Shown here: piece by piece, positions 43,900 to 52,747 of the stretch
Layout of the letters: the number at the start of each line of letters is the position of its first letter
Position numbering within the stretch: position 1 is the first letter of the stretch
Position numbers and translations under genes: made by a program
The notes under the pieces: generated by a model
Seen by the model: only the letters and a program-made list of their open reading frames with translations
What the model was told of the DNA's origin: nothing
Database searches by the model: none
Assembly (NCBI GenBank): GCA_947503765.1
Contig: CANNFA010000008.1
Coordinates: forward strand, 79,179-143,178
Length of the DNA stretch: 64,000 nt
From: an uncultured Paracoccaceae bacterium
GTDB taxonomy: Bacteria; Pseudomonadota; Alphaproteobacteria; Rhodobacterales; Rhodobacteraceae
Reading direction: 5' to 3'

Positions 43900-45869
43900 C
43901 CGACCCGCTCGACGATCTCGAACGCGCCTTTGCGCAGGAAACGCCCGTCCCGGACCGGGACCGCCGGGCGACCAACCTGGACCGGGCGCAGGAAATTTTC
44001 GACCGCGCCCAAGGATCGACGGACGCGGCGCGTCCTACTTCTGACCGCCCCCGAGCCTGGGCGGGTATTGCCACAGGAGTTGGACTTATGCTGAAGCGAT
44101 TGACCTCCCGCCCCGCCCTCACGGCCTCTACCGCGATTGTCGCCGTGGGGCTGGTCGCGTTGATCCCCGTCTTGCGGGATGCGCCGGAAATGCCGGGCAC
44201 ACTGGACCGGCCGGAAGCGGTGAAGATCGCGGACGGCGACGACGCGCGGCCGAACGAAGAGGCCGAGGAGATCGCCGATCTGACCGCGCCGATGGTCGAG
44301 CCCGCGCCCGAACTGGCGATGGAGGCACCCGCGCCGAGTGTCGTTCCGATGGGCGGGGTTTCCGATACCTATTCGGCCGGCGGGTCCGCCGCACGCACCA
44401 ACAGCCTTGCGACCGGCATCGCCCCGCCAAGCCCGGTGCCCGACCTTGCGCCGCCGGCCCTGCCCGATACCAAAACCTTCGCCAATGCCGACGCCAACCC
44501 GGTCAAGGTGACGGAGGACGAGCCGGTTTCGACCTTTTCCATCGACGTCGACACCGCAAGCTACGCGGTGGTGCGCAATTCGCTGATGAACGGCACGCTG
44601 CCCCCCGCCGACGCCGTGCGGATCGAGGAGATGGTGAATTATTTCCCCTATGATTACCCCGCGCCCGCACCGGGCGAAGGCCCGTTCAAGCCGACCGTCA
44701 CCGTGGCCGAGACGCCGTGGAACCCGGACACGCGGCTGATGACCGTCGCGCTTCAGGGGAAGATGCCGGCGCTGGCGGACCGGCCGCCGCTGAACCTTGT
44801 CTTCCTGATCGACACCTCCGGCTCGATGGAAAGCCCCGACAAGCTGCCGCTGCTCAAGCAGTCGTTCCGGTTGATGCTGGGCGAGCTGCGCCCCGAGGAT
44901 CAGGTGGCCATCGTGACCTACGCGGGATCGGCCGGGCTGGTGCTGGAGCCGACCGCGGCGGCCGAGCGCGAGACGATCCTTGCCGCGCTGGAGAACCTGT
45001 CGGCGGGCGGATCCACCGCCGGGCAGGCCGGGCTGGAGCAGGCTTACGGCGTTGCCGCCGGCATGGCGGGCGACGGCGAGGTGAGCCGCGTGATCCTGGC
45101 GACCGACGGCGATTTCAACGTCGGGATCAGCGACCCGGACGCATTGAAAAGCTATATCGAGGACAAGCGCGACGCGGGCACCTACCTGTCGGTCCTGGGC
45201 TTCGGCCGCGGCAATCTTCAGGACGCGACGATGCAGGCGCTGGCGCAGAACGGCAACGGCACGGCGGCCTATATCGACACGCTGAACGAGGCGCGCAAGG
45301 TGCTGGTCGACCAGTTGACCGGCGCGCTGTTCCCGATTGCCGACGACGTGAAGATCCAGGTGGAGTTCAACCCCGCCGAGATCGCCGAATACCGTCTGAT
45401 CGGCTACGAGACCCGCGCGCTGCGGCGCGAGGATTTCAACAATGACAAGGTGGATGCCGGCGAGATCGGGGCGGGCCATTCCGTCACCGCGATCTACGAG
45501 ATCACGCCCGTCGGCTCGCCGGCGATCCTGAACGATCCGCTGCGCTATGGCGACGGGGCGCCGCAGACGGCGGCCGAGGGTGGCGGCGAGATCGCGTTCC
45601 TGCGGCTGCGATACAAGGCGCCGGGCGAGGATGCCAGCCAGTTGATCGAGGTGCCGATCGCCGAGGGGATGGGCACGTCAACCGCGGATACGCAATTCGC
45701 CGCCGCAATCGCCGGGTTCGGCCAGCTCTTGAAGGACGGGAAGTATACCGGCGACTGGAGCTATCAGGATGCCATCGACCTTGCGACCGGCGCGCTTGGC
45801 GAGGACGCCTTTGGCTATCGGCACGAGGCGGTGAACCTGATGCGTCTGGCGCAAAGCCTGGCGGAGTAA
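43896..45869 (+). CDS. VWA-domain protein, YfbK-like, coupled to a sigma factor
   Basis: A 657-residue protein. A short cytoplasmic N-terminus (1-68) resembles small anti-sigma segments and is followed by one membrane helix (about 76-93) and a long Pro/Ala/Glu-rich linker. The VWA N-terminal extension starts near 205 (DVDTASYAVVRNSLMNGTLP). A full VWA domain with MIDAS DTSGSM lies at about 306-311, and the C-terminal DUF3520 region begins near 480. The start overlaps the sigma factor stop. A sensor/anti-sigma role that reaches into the periplasm is a reasonable inference. Confidence 0.88.
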   Translation: MTDPLDDLERAFAQETPVPDRDRRATNLDRAQEIFDRAQGSTDAARPTSDRPRAWAGIATGVGLMLKRLTSRPALTASTAIVAVGLVALIPVLRDAPEMPGTLDRPEAVKIADGDDARPNEEAEEIADLTAPMVEPAPELAMEAPAPSVVPMGGVSDTYSAGGSAARTNSLATGIAPPSPVPDLAPPALPDTKTFANADANPVKVTEDEPVSTFSIDVDTASYAVVRNSLMNGTLPPADAVRIEEMVNYFPYDYPAPAPGEGPFKPTVTVAETPWNPDTRLMTVALQGKMPALADRPPLNLVFLIDTSGSMESPDKLPLLKQSFRLMLGELRPEDQVAIVTYAGSAGLVLEPTAAAERETILAALENLSAGGSTAGQAGLEQAYGVAAGMAGDGEVSRVILATDGDFNVGISDPDALKSYIEDKRDAGTYLSVLGFGRGNLQDATMQALAQNGNGTAAYIDTLNEARKVLVDQLTGALFPIADDVKIQVEFNPAEIAEYRLIGYETRALRREDFNNDKVDAGEIGAGHSVTAIYEITPVGSPAILNDPLRYGDGAPQTAAEGGGEIAFLRLRYKAPGEDASQLIEVPIAEGMGTSTADTQFAAAIAGFGQLLKDGKYTGDWSYQDAIDLATGALGEDAFGYRHEAVNLMRLAQSLAE

Positions 45870-45924
45870 TCCCCGAACGATCCGCGCCGCACGATCTGTC
45901 CTCTCCCGCAGAGCGGCGCGGACG

Positions 45925-45960
45925 GCCCCTTCCCCCTTGTCCCAGGGGAAGGGGCTTTTT
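45925..45960 (+). terminator. Rho-independent terminator after the VWA gene
   Basis: A perfect 11-bp stem, GCCCCTTCCCC/GGGGAAGGGGC, with a 9-nt loop is followed directly by TTTTT. It lies 55 bp after the VWA stop and just before the convergent rlmH stop. Confidence 0.9.
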
Positions 45961-45966
45961 GGTATA

Positions 45967-46437
45967 TCAGGCGCGGTGGTAAGGCGCGCCGGCCAGGATA
46001 GACGCCGCGCGGTAAAGCTGTTCGGCCAGCATCACCCGCACCAGCATGTGCGGCCAGACCATCGCCCCGAAGCTGACGCTTGCATCCGCCGCGCCGCGCA
46101 GCGCGGGGTCCAGCCCGTCCGCCCCGCCGATGACAAAGGCGGCATCCGCCACGCCCTGGTCGCGCCAGCCGGCCAGCAGATCGGCGAATTGCGGAGAGGT
46201 CAGACGCTTGCCGCGCTCATCCAGCACCGCCAGCCGCGCGCCCTTGGGCACCGCACGGCGCAGCAGGCCGCCCTCGGCCGCGCTGCCGCCGCCCTTGCGG
46301 TCCTCGACCTCGAGGGTGGCGCAGGGACCAAGGCCAATCCCGCGCCCGGTCCGGTCGAAGCGGGTCAGATAATCGTCGACAAGCGCGCGTTCGGGGCCCG
46401 GCCGCAGCCGCCCCACCGCGCAGATCGCAAGGCGCAT
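45967..46437 (-). CDS. rlmH: 23S rRNA (pseudouridine1915-N3)-methyltransferase
   Basis: A 156-residue SPOUT methyltransferase. The SAM-binding knot is intact: FVIGGADGLDPALRGAAD, then SFGAMVWPHMLVRVMLAEQL, then the terminal YRAASILAGAPYHRA. The start overlaps the rsfS stop (TGATG). The rsfS-rlmH pair is conserved and both act on the large ribosomal subunit. Confidence 0.95.
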   Translation of the reverse strand: MRLAICAVGRLRPGPERALVDDYLTRFDRTGRGIGLGPCATLEVEDRKGGGSAAEGGLLRRAVPKGARLAVLDERGKRLTSPQFADLLAGWRDQGVADAAFVIGGADGLDPALRGAADASVSFGAMVWPHMLVRVMLAEQLYRAASILAGAPYHRA

Positions 46438-46805
46438 CAGGTCTCGGCGGCCGCGGCCTCGCCCGGGTTCATCCACATCTTTTCAAGCTGGTAGAACTCG
46501 CGCACCTCGGGGCGGAAGACATGGACGATCACGTCGCCCGCGTCGATCAGCACCCAATCGCCCTGATCCTTGCCTTCGACCTTGGAGGCCAGACCGCAAT
46601 CCTGCTTGAGCCGGTCGGTCAGCTTTTCGGCGATCGAGGCGACCTGCCGCGAGGACCGCCCGGTGGCGATCACCATGTAATCGGCCATTTCCGACTTGCC
46701 CTTGAGGCTGATCGAAATGACGTCTTCGGCCTTGTCGTCGTCTAGCGAGGTCAGGATACGGTCAAGCAGTGCATCGCTTGAAACCTGCTTCGGCTCCGAA
46801 CTCAT
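46437..46805 (-). CDS. rsfS: Ribosome silencing factor
   Basis: A 122-residue RsfS/Iojap protein that binds L14 and blocks subunit joining. Motifs include LDDDKAEDVISISLKGKSEM, YMVIATGRSSRQVASIAEKL and GDWVLIDAGDVIVHVFRPEV. The start at 46805 gives the usual family length. An in-frame ATG at 46862 would add 19 Ala/Thr/Ser-rich residues and lacks a ribosome site. The chosen start overlaps the stop of a 24-codon upstream ORF that has a strong GGAGG site. Confidence 0.9.
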   Translation of the reverse strand: MSSEPKQVSSDALLDRILTSLDDDKAEDVISISLKGKSEMADYMVIATGRSSRQVASIAEKLTDRLKQDCGLASKVEGKDQGDWVLIDAGDVIVHVFRPEVREFYQLEKMWMNPGEAAAAET

Positions 46806-46876
46806 CGAAGCACCGGAAGTCGAAGCACCGGGAACGGCCCTTGTGCCGGCCGTCGTTGCCATTTGGGACAGGACAT
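46802..46876 (-). CDS. Possible 24-codon leader ORF coupled to rsfS
   Basis: ATG at 46876 lies 4 bp after AAGGAGG, the best ribosome site in the region. The frame encodes 24 residues starting MSCPKWQRR and stops with a TGA (46804-46802) that overlaps the ATG of rsfS (46805-46803). The rsfS start itself has no ribosome site of its own. This is the arrangement of a translationally coupled leader. No homology is known to me, and fortuitous overlap is possible. Confidence 0.4.
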   Translation of the reverse strand: MSCPKWQRRPAQGPFPVLRLPVLR

Positions 46877-47093
46877 CGTCCTCCTTCTTTACGCGCCGCG
46901 TGGGGCCCGGCGCAGGGCCTGTGCAAAAAGTAGCACCGCAGGGCATCATTCTCAATGTTCCGCAGGGGCAAAGCGGCCCCGGCGTTGGAAATCAGCCGTC
47001 ATTGCGGCAAATAGGTAACCTGCGCTTGCGCGACAAGGGGCGGTGCGGCAGCAGTGACAGGCAGGACCGGCACGCGAACCACGAAGGAGCGGC

Positions 47094-48005
47094 ATGCAGT
47101 TGCGCAGGATATTGAAACCCGTTCGGCCAATCTGGAAAGTCGGCGTCGGTGTGTCGAATGCCATCGCGGAGCGCAACCTCGACCTGATCGCGGCGGGGGT
47201 CGCGTTCTATGCGATGTTCGCGGTGTTCCCCACGGTGGCGGCGATCATCGCGCTGTGGGGCTTTCTGGCCGATCCCGACATCGTCGAGGACCAGCTTCTG
47301 ATGCTGCGCGCCTTCGTGCCCGAAGACGGCTTTTCGCTGCTCGCGCGGCAGGTGGACCGCTTGATCATCGCCAATGACAGCACGCTGGGCTGGGCCACGC
47401 TGATTTCCACCGGCGTCGCGCTGTGGTCGACCCGGGCCGGGGTGGCGGCGCTGACACGGGGGCTGAACGCGGCCTACGGGACGGTGCCGCGTTTCGGGGT
47501 AAGGGGCATCTTCTGGACGCTGTTCCTGACCGGCCTTCTGGTCACGGTGGCGCTCCTGACGCTGGCCAGCATCGTGGTGCTGCCGGTGCTGCTGACGGTG
47601 TTTCCGACCGGTCGGTTCACGGCCGCCGTGCTGACGGTCGGGCAATGGACGCTGACCGGCGGCGTCGCGCTGGGCACGGTCGGGCTGCTTTACCGCTATG
47701 CGCCGAACCACCGGGGGCGGCGGCCGCGCTGGCTGAGCGTGGGGGCGATCCTGGCCATGGTGGTCGGTGCCGGCGCCTCTGCGGCGTTCACGATCTACCT
47801 GCGCAATTTCGGCAGCTACAACGAGATCTACGGCTCCATCGGGGCGGTGATCGCGCTGCTCATGTGGTTCTTCATCAGCGCGCTGTCGATCCTGCTGGGC
47901 GCGGCGGTGAATGCCGAGATCGACGAGCGGTACCCGCGCGAAAGGCCGGAGCGGTTCACCCGCCTGCGCCGCCGTCTGTCGTCGCATCTTCCGCCCTCGT
48001 CCTGA
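47094..48005 (+). CDS. YihY/BrkB-family membrane protein
   Basis: A 303-residue inner membrane protein with about six to seven helices and the family motifs NLDLIAAGVAFYAMFAVFPT near residue 29, TLGWATLISTGVALWSTRAG, and FGSYNEIYGSIGAVIALLMW. Often annotated as ribonuclease BN, which is wrong for this family; its transport or envelope role is unclear. Its last 50 bp overlap the end of the convergent MscS gene. Confidence 0.9.
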   Translation: MQLRRILKPVRPIWKVGVGVSNAIAERNLDLIAAGVAFYAMFAVFPTVAAIIALWGFLADPDIVEDQLLMLRAFVPEDGFSLLARQVDRLIIANDSTLGWATLISTGVALWSTRAGVAALTRGLNAAYGTVPRFGVRGIFWTLFLTGLLVTVALLTLASIVVLPVLLTVFPTGRFTAAVLTVGQWTLTGGVALGTVGLLYRYAPNHRGRRPRWLSVGAILAMVVGAGASAAFTIYLRNFGSYNEIYGSIGAVIALLMWFFISALSILLGAAVNAEIDERYPRERPERFTRLRRRLSSHLPPSS

Positions 48006-49308
48006 CACTGCTGCCGTCCAGCAGCGTGACCTCGCGCTGCGGGAACGGGATCGAGATGCCGTTCTCGCGGAACGCGTCCCAGAGCGCCAGGAACACGTTG
48101 CCGCGGATATTGGTCAGCCCGCCGACCGGATCGCGGATCCAGAAGCGCAGGACATAATCGACGGAGGACTCGCCGAACCCGACGATGTGGCACACCGCGG
48201 GGCGCGAGGTCAGCACCCTGTCCACGCTTTGCGCCGCGGCAATGGCGATGCGCCGCACCGCGTGCGGATCGTCGGCATAGGCGGTGCCGAAATGGATGTC
48301 GAGCCGCACGAATTCGTTGGAATGGGACCAGTTGACCACCTGCCCGGTGATCAGATCCTCGTTCGGGATCAGGTATTCCTTGCCGTCCCGCGTGGTGATC
48401 GAGACATAGCGGGCGCCCAGCGCGTTGATCCACCCGAAGGTCTCGCCAAGGCTGATCACGTCGCCGGGCTTGATCGACTTGTCCAGCAGGATGATCACGC
48501 CCGATACCAGGTTCGACACCACCTTTTGCAGGCCGAAGCCGAGGCCGACGCCGATCGCCCCCGACAGCACCGCCAGCCCGGTCAGATCGAACCCCACCGC
48601 CTTCAACCCGATGAAGAACGCCGCCGAGTAGAGCGTGATCTGCAGCACCTTCACCAGCAGCTCGCGCATCGAGGGCGAGATATCCTCGTTCCGCCGGATC
48701 CGCGCCGAGGAGGTGCCGGAAACCACCCGCGCCAGCGTGACCAGAACGGCCGTGACCACCAGCGCCTTGAGCACCGCCAGCGCCGTCAGCCGGAACTGCC
48801 CGAAGGTGATCGCCAGGCCGTCCAGCAGCTCGGCCGCTTCGTCCACCAGGCCGAGATAGTACAGGATGACGTACACCCACAGCCCCCAGGTGACGACGCG
48901 GCGCAGGACCGGGTTGCGCACCAGCCGGGCGACCAGCGTCACCGCCAGCAGGGCAAGGCCGATGGTGGCGACCAGCACCAGGATGTAGCGCCGCGACGGG
49001 TACACCGTCAGCGCCGCCATCACCCCGGCCGCGATCCAGACCAGCAGGACGAAAAAGATCAGCCACAGCCGCCGCTGCACGACCAGCAGCGCGCGCAGCC
49101 GCCATTTCGGCCAGCCTTCCAGCGTGCGCATCCACTCGCGCATCCGCGGTACCGCGATGCGCGACAGGACGAAGGCGGCGGCAAGGCAGACGGCAAGGAT
49201 CGCGATCTGCGTCAGGCGCGAGGGCAGCAGCAGGTTCGCCGCCTGCGCCGCGATATCGGCCCACAATTCGTGCAGCATCTGGACGAGGCGTTGCAGCTCG
49301 CTGTTCAT
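47956..49308 (-). CDS. MscS-family mechanosensitive channel
   Basis: A 450-residue membrane protein. N-terminal helices (about four before the channel domain) precede the pore region LAVLSGAIGVGLGFGLQKVV, typical of MscS pore helix TM3 (about residues 245-270). The beta domain is marked by LDKSIKPGDVISLGETFGWI and the C-terminal alpha/beta domain by RLDIHFGTAYADDPH. It is expected to release solutes on hypo-osmotic shock. The C-terminus overlaps the BrkB-like gene tail to tail. Confidence 0.92.
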   Translation of the reverse strand: MNSELQRLVQMLHELWADIAAQAANLLLPSRLTQIAILAVCLAAAFVLSRIAVPRMREWMRTLEGWPKWRLRALLVVQRRLWLIFFVLLVWIAAGVMAALTVYPSRRYILVLVATIGLALLAVTLVARLVRNPVLRRVVTWGLWVYVILYYLGLVDEAAELLDGLAITFGQFRLTALAVLKALVVTAVLVTLARVVSGTSSARIRRNEDISPSMRELLVKVLQITLYSAAFFIGLKAVGFDLTGLAVLSGAIGVGLGFGLQKVVSNLVSGVIILLDKSIKPGDVISLGETFGWINALGARYVSITTRDGKEYLIPNEDLITGQVVNWSHSNEFVRLDIHFGTAYADDPHAVRRIAIAAAQSVDRVLTSRPAVCHIVGFGESSVDYVLRFWIRDPVGGLTNIRGNVFLALWDAFRENGISIPFPQREVTLLDGSSVRTRAEDATTDGGAGG

Positions 49309-49565
49309 CGGCTCTCCTTTTCGGGAAATCTATGCATGCGGCGGCCCGGCGCGTCCAGCACGGGCACCGCGCCCCCGGCCCGCCACTTGATCGGTGAGGG
49401 GAGACGCTATACATCGGCCCCATGATTCCGGTTTTCGATCTTGGCGACCGCGTGCGCCTGCGCGAACGGTTCCACGGCGACGCGCGTGCGCTGCTCGCCT
49501 GCCTTTGACGCGCGCTGCGCCGCACGTCACCCGAAACCATCCGCCCATCACAGGAGAGAGCGACC

Positions 49566-50972
49566 ATGACCGCTCCGAAGACACTCTATGACAAGATCTG
49601 GGATGCCCACCTGGTCCACGAGGCCGAGGACGGCACCAGCCTGATCTATATCGACCGGCATCTCGTGCACGAAGTGACCAGCCCGCAGGCCTTCGAGGGG
49701 CTGCGCATGGCCGGCCGCACCGTCCGCGCGCCCGACAAGACCATCGCGGTGCCCGATCACAACGTGCCCACGACGCTCGACCGCGCCGGCGGCATCACCA
49801 ACGAGGAAAGCCGCATCCAGGTCGAGGCGCTGGACAGCAACGCGGCCGAGTTCGGGGTGCACTACTATCCCGTCTCCGACGTGCGCCAGGGCATCGTGCA
49901 TATCGTCGGCCCCGAACAGGGCTGGACGCTGCCGGGCATGACGGTGGTCTGCGGCGACTCGCATACCGCGACGCATGGCGCCTTCGGCGCGCTGGCCCAT
50001 GGCATCGGCACGTCCGAGGTGGAACATGTGCTGGCCACCCAGACGCTGATCCAGTCGAAATCCAAGAACATGAAGGTCGAGATCACCGGCACCCTGCCGC
50101 CGGGGGTCACCGCCAAGGACATCACGCTGACCGTGATCGGCCGCACCGGCACCGCCGGCGGCACCGGCCATGTCATCGAATATTGCGGCGAGGCGATCCG
50201 CGCGCTGTCGATGGAAGGCCGGATGACCGTCTGCAACATGGCGATCGAGGGCGGCGCGCGCGCCGGCCTGATCGCGCCGGACGAGAAGACCTTCGAGTAC
50301 ATCAAGGGCCGCCCGCACGCGCCCAAGGGCGCCCAGTGGGAAACCGCGCTGGCCTGGTGGAAGACCCTGTTCTCGGACGAGGACGCGCATTGGGACAAGG
50401 TCATCACCATCGACGCCTCCGAGATCGCGCCGGTCGTCACCTGGGGCACCTCGCCCGAGGACGTGCTGCCGATCACCGGCACCGTGCCCGCGCCCGAGGA
50501 TTTCACCGGCGGCAAGGTCGAGGCGGCGCGCCGCGCGCTCGACTACATGGGCCTGACCCCCGGCACCCCGCTGAGCGAGGTGGAAATCGACACCGTCTTC
50601 ATCGGGTCGTGCACCAACGGCCGGATCGAGGATCTGCGCGCCGTGGCCGACGTGCTGAAGGGCAAGAAGATCAAGGAGGGTCTGCGCGCCATGATCGTGC
50701 CCGGATCCGGCCTGGTCCGCGCCCAGGCCGAGGAAGAGGGGCTGGCCGAGATCTTTCAGCAGGCCGGGTTCGAATGGCGCCTTGCCGGCTGTTCCATGTG
50801 CCTTGCGATGAACCCCGACCAGCTTGCCCCTGGCGAACGCTGCGCCTCGACCTCGAACCGCAACTTCGAGGGGCGGCAGGGCTACAAGGGCCGCACCCAC
50901 CTGATGAGCCCCGCCATGGCGGCGGCAGCGGCGCTGACCGGACGGCTGACGGATGTGCGGGAGATGAACTGA
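49566..50972 (+). CDS. leuC: 3-isopropylmalate dehydratase, large subunit
   Basis: A 468-residue aconitase-family subunit of leucine synthesis that isomerises 2- and 3-isopropylmalate with LeuD. Three [4Fe-4S] Cys are in place: one in FIGSCTNGR (about residue 347) and two in [11 protein letters not shown] (about 407 and 410). The N-terminus [20 protein letters not shown] and [20 protein letters not shown] are standard. CAGGAGAGA lies upstream of the ATG. Confidence 0.97.
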   Translation: MTAPKTLYDKIWDAHLVHEAEDGTSLIYIDRHLVHEVTSPQAFEGLRMAGRTVRAPDKTIAVPDHNVPTTLDRAGGITNEESRIQVEALDSNAAEFGVHYYPVSDVRQGIVHIVGPEQGWTLPGMTVVCGDSHTATHGAFGALAHGIGTSEVEHVLATQTLIQSKSKNMKVEITGTLPPGVTAKDITLTVIGRTGTAGGTGHVIEYCGEAIRALSMEGRMTVCNMAIEGGARAGLIAPDEKTFEYIKGRPHAPKGAQWETALAWWKTLFSDEDAHWDKVITIDASEIAPVVTWGTSPEDVLPITGTVPAPEDFTGGKVEAARRALDYMGLTPGTPLSEVEIDTVFIGSCTNGRIEDLRAVADVLKGKKIKEGLRAMIVPGSGLVRAQAEEEGLAEIFQQAGFEWRLAGCSMCLAMNPDQLAPGERCASTSNRNFEGRQGYKGRTHLMSPAMAAAAALTGRLTDVREMN

Positions 50973-50980
50973 AACGGTGC

Positions 50981-51030
50981 GGCGGGGATCACCCCGCCCT
51001 GCCGACAACCGGGGCGGGGATCACCCCGCC
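50981..51030. repeat. Two identical tandem palindromes between leuC and leuD
   Basis: The 18-bp unit GGCGGGGATCACCCCGCC (7-bp arms, ATCA loop) occurs at 50981-50998 and again, identical, at 51013-51030, a 32-bp period. Each can form a strong RNA hairpin. With no T-run, they more likely stabilise or process the leuCD mRNA than end it; the second ends 11 bp before the AAGGAG site of leuD. Confidence 0.8.
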
Positions 51031-51051
51031 GCCCGTTTCAAGGAGACAGAC

Positions 51052-51657
51052 ATGCAGAAATTTACCACCCTCACCGGCATCGCCGCGCCGATGCCGCAGA
51101 TCAATGTCGATACCGACATGATCATCCCCAAGCAGTTCCTGAAGACCATCAAGCGCACCGGCCTCGGGGTGAACCTGTTCGACGAGATGCGCTTTGACCG
51201 CGACGGGAACGAGAACCCCGATTTCGTGCTGAACAAGCCGCAATACCGCGATGCGGAGATTCTCGTGGCCGGCGAGAATTTCGGCTGCGGCTCCAGCCGG
51301 GAACACGCGCCCTGGGCGATCAGGGATTTCGGGATCAGCTGCGTCATCGCGCCCAGCTTTGCCGATATCTTCTACAACAACTGCTTCAAGAACGGCATCC
51401 TGCCCATCGCGCTGCCGCAGGAGCAGGTGGATATCCTGATGAAGGATGCCGAAAAGGGCGCCAATGCGCGCATGACGGTGGATCTCGAAACGCAGGAAAT
51501 CACCACCTCCGACGGCGAGGTGATCCGCTTCGAGGTGGACGCGTTCAAGAAGCATTGCCTGCTGAACGGGCTCGACGATATCGGGCTGACGCTGGAAAAG
51601 GCGGCGGCGATCGACAGCTTCGAGGCACGGCAGGGCCAGGCGCGCCCTTGGGTCTGA
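51052..51657 (+). CDS. leuD: 3-isopropylmalate dehydratase, small subunit
   Basis: A 201-residue swivel-domain subunit. [20 protein letters not shown] and [20 protein letters not shown] are the substrate-recognition segments. The start at 51052 follows AAGGAGA 7 bp upstream; earlier in-frame sequence comes from the tandem palindromes. Works with LeuC encoded 79 bp upstream. A strong terminator follows. Confidence 0.97.
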   Translation: MQKFTTLTGIAAPMPQINVDTDMIIPKQFLKTIKRTGLGVNLFDEMRFDRDGNENPDFVLNKPQYRDAEILVAGENFGCGSSREHAPWAIRDFGISCVIAPSFADIFYNNCFKNGILPIALPQEQVDILMKDAEKGANARMTVDLETQEITTSDGEVIRFEVDAFKKHCLLNGLDDIGLTLEKAAAIDSFEARQGQARPWV

Positions 51658-51682
51658 AACGCCTTCGAACACCACATCTGGG

Positions 51683-51708
51683 GCCGCGCCATGGGCGCGG
51701 CTTTTTTT
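51683..51708 (+). terminator. leuD terminator
   Basis: An 8-bp GC stem GCCGCGCC/GGCGCGGC with an ATG loop is followed by seven T residues, 25 bp after the leuD stop. This is the clearest intrinsic terminator in the window and should end the leuCD message. Confidence 0.92.
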
Positions 51709-51913
51709 CGCTTTGAAAATGATGCAATAGCGCACCAGTTGCTCCACGAAAACGCCCGATTCTTTTTGTTATCTTTTCCAGATACTTGCCGGCCGAAATG
51801 AAAGTGGGCAAAAGTTGGGCAACGATGAGGCAACCCGCCACAATCGGCGGGATCAAGTTGGAACAAGGGGGCGGCATCGAACCGCGCCCGGCCAGTTTGA
51901 GGAAAACAGAGCG

Positions 51914-52747
51914 GTGATTTCTCGGATTGCAGGCGCCTTGCTGCGCGCAACCCTCGTGGTGTTGCTGATTGCGACACCCTCCCTGCTGTTGCCGGGAATG
52001 ACGGCCGACGTCACGCAGATCGTGACGCTGGTCTCGATCTTTGCCGCCGCCCTGACCATCTTCGAATATGCATCGGTCTATCCCGGCATCGTCGAATTCC
52101 GCGACGCGCCGCCATTCAACCGCATCCGCTTCGTGGCGCTGCTGGCCATCGTCGTGATGATCTCGATGGTGGTGCGCGGCGAGACGGTGCCCACCGCGCT
52201 GAACCTCATCGTCAGCGATTTCGGCCGCAAGATCGGCGCGGCGATCGATTTCCCCTACAGCCCGGTGCGGCAGGTCGTGCTGCTTCTGCCCGACGACACC
52301 ACGGCCGCGCATATCGAGCGGGTACGCTCCGCCGCCGGGATCAGCTATTTCGTCTCGATGATGTCGCTCGCGGTGTTCTGGTTCTGCGTCCGGGTGCGCA
52401 ACTGGCCGCTGCATAGCGGGCCGTTCAATGTCTGGGTGAACCTGCCGACCTTCGATCCGACGACCGGCGGCGATGTGGTCGAAAGGCTGGAACGGGATGC
52501 ACGCTTTAACATCGTGGTAGGGTTTACCATGCCATTCTTCATCCCGGCGGCTTTGAAAGCGTCGGAAAGCCTGTTCGGACAGGTGACGCTGGACAACCCG
52601 CAATCGATGGTCTGGATTGTTGCGGCATGGGCATTTCTTCCTGCAAGCCTTCTGATGCGCGGCCTGGCAATGGCGCGCATCGCCCAGTTGATAGAGCGCA
52701 AGCGCGCCGTGACCGCGCGCGAGCGCGAGGAATTGCAAACCGCCTGA
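51914..52747 (+). CDS. Polytopic membrane protein of unknown function between leuD and leuB
   Basis: A 277-residue protein started by GTG at 51914 (GAGG about 10 bp upstream). Helices are predicted at about 10-30, 36-56, 73-90, 143-165, 210-230 and 240-262. No domain was recognised. An in-frame ATG at 51815 would add a polar, gene-unlike N-terminus. The region before it (51709-51913) is AT-richer than average and may hold the promoter. The stop overlaps the likely CTG start of the exported EEP protein (CTGA), so the two are coupled. Confidence 0.75.
   Translation: MISRIAGALLRATLVVLLIATPSLLLPGMTADVTQIVTLVSIFAAALTIFEYASVYPGIVEFRDAPPFNRIRFVALLAIVVMISMVVRGETVPTALNLIVSDFGRKIGAAIDFPYSPVRQVVLLLPDDTTAAHIERVRSAAGISYFVSMMSLAVFWFCVRVRNWPLHSGPFNVWVNLPTFDPTTGGDVVERLERDARFNIVVGFTMPFFIPAALKASESLFGQVTLDNPQSMVWIVAAWAFLPASLLMRGLAMARIAQLIERKRAVTAREREELQTA

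Noticed and set aside
49422..49508. A 28-codon ORF before leuC with several Leu codons, possible leucine attenuator leader
   Set aside because: It has no ribosome site, the Leu codons are not clustered as in known leu leaders, and no terminator/antiterminator pair lies between it and leuC.
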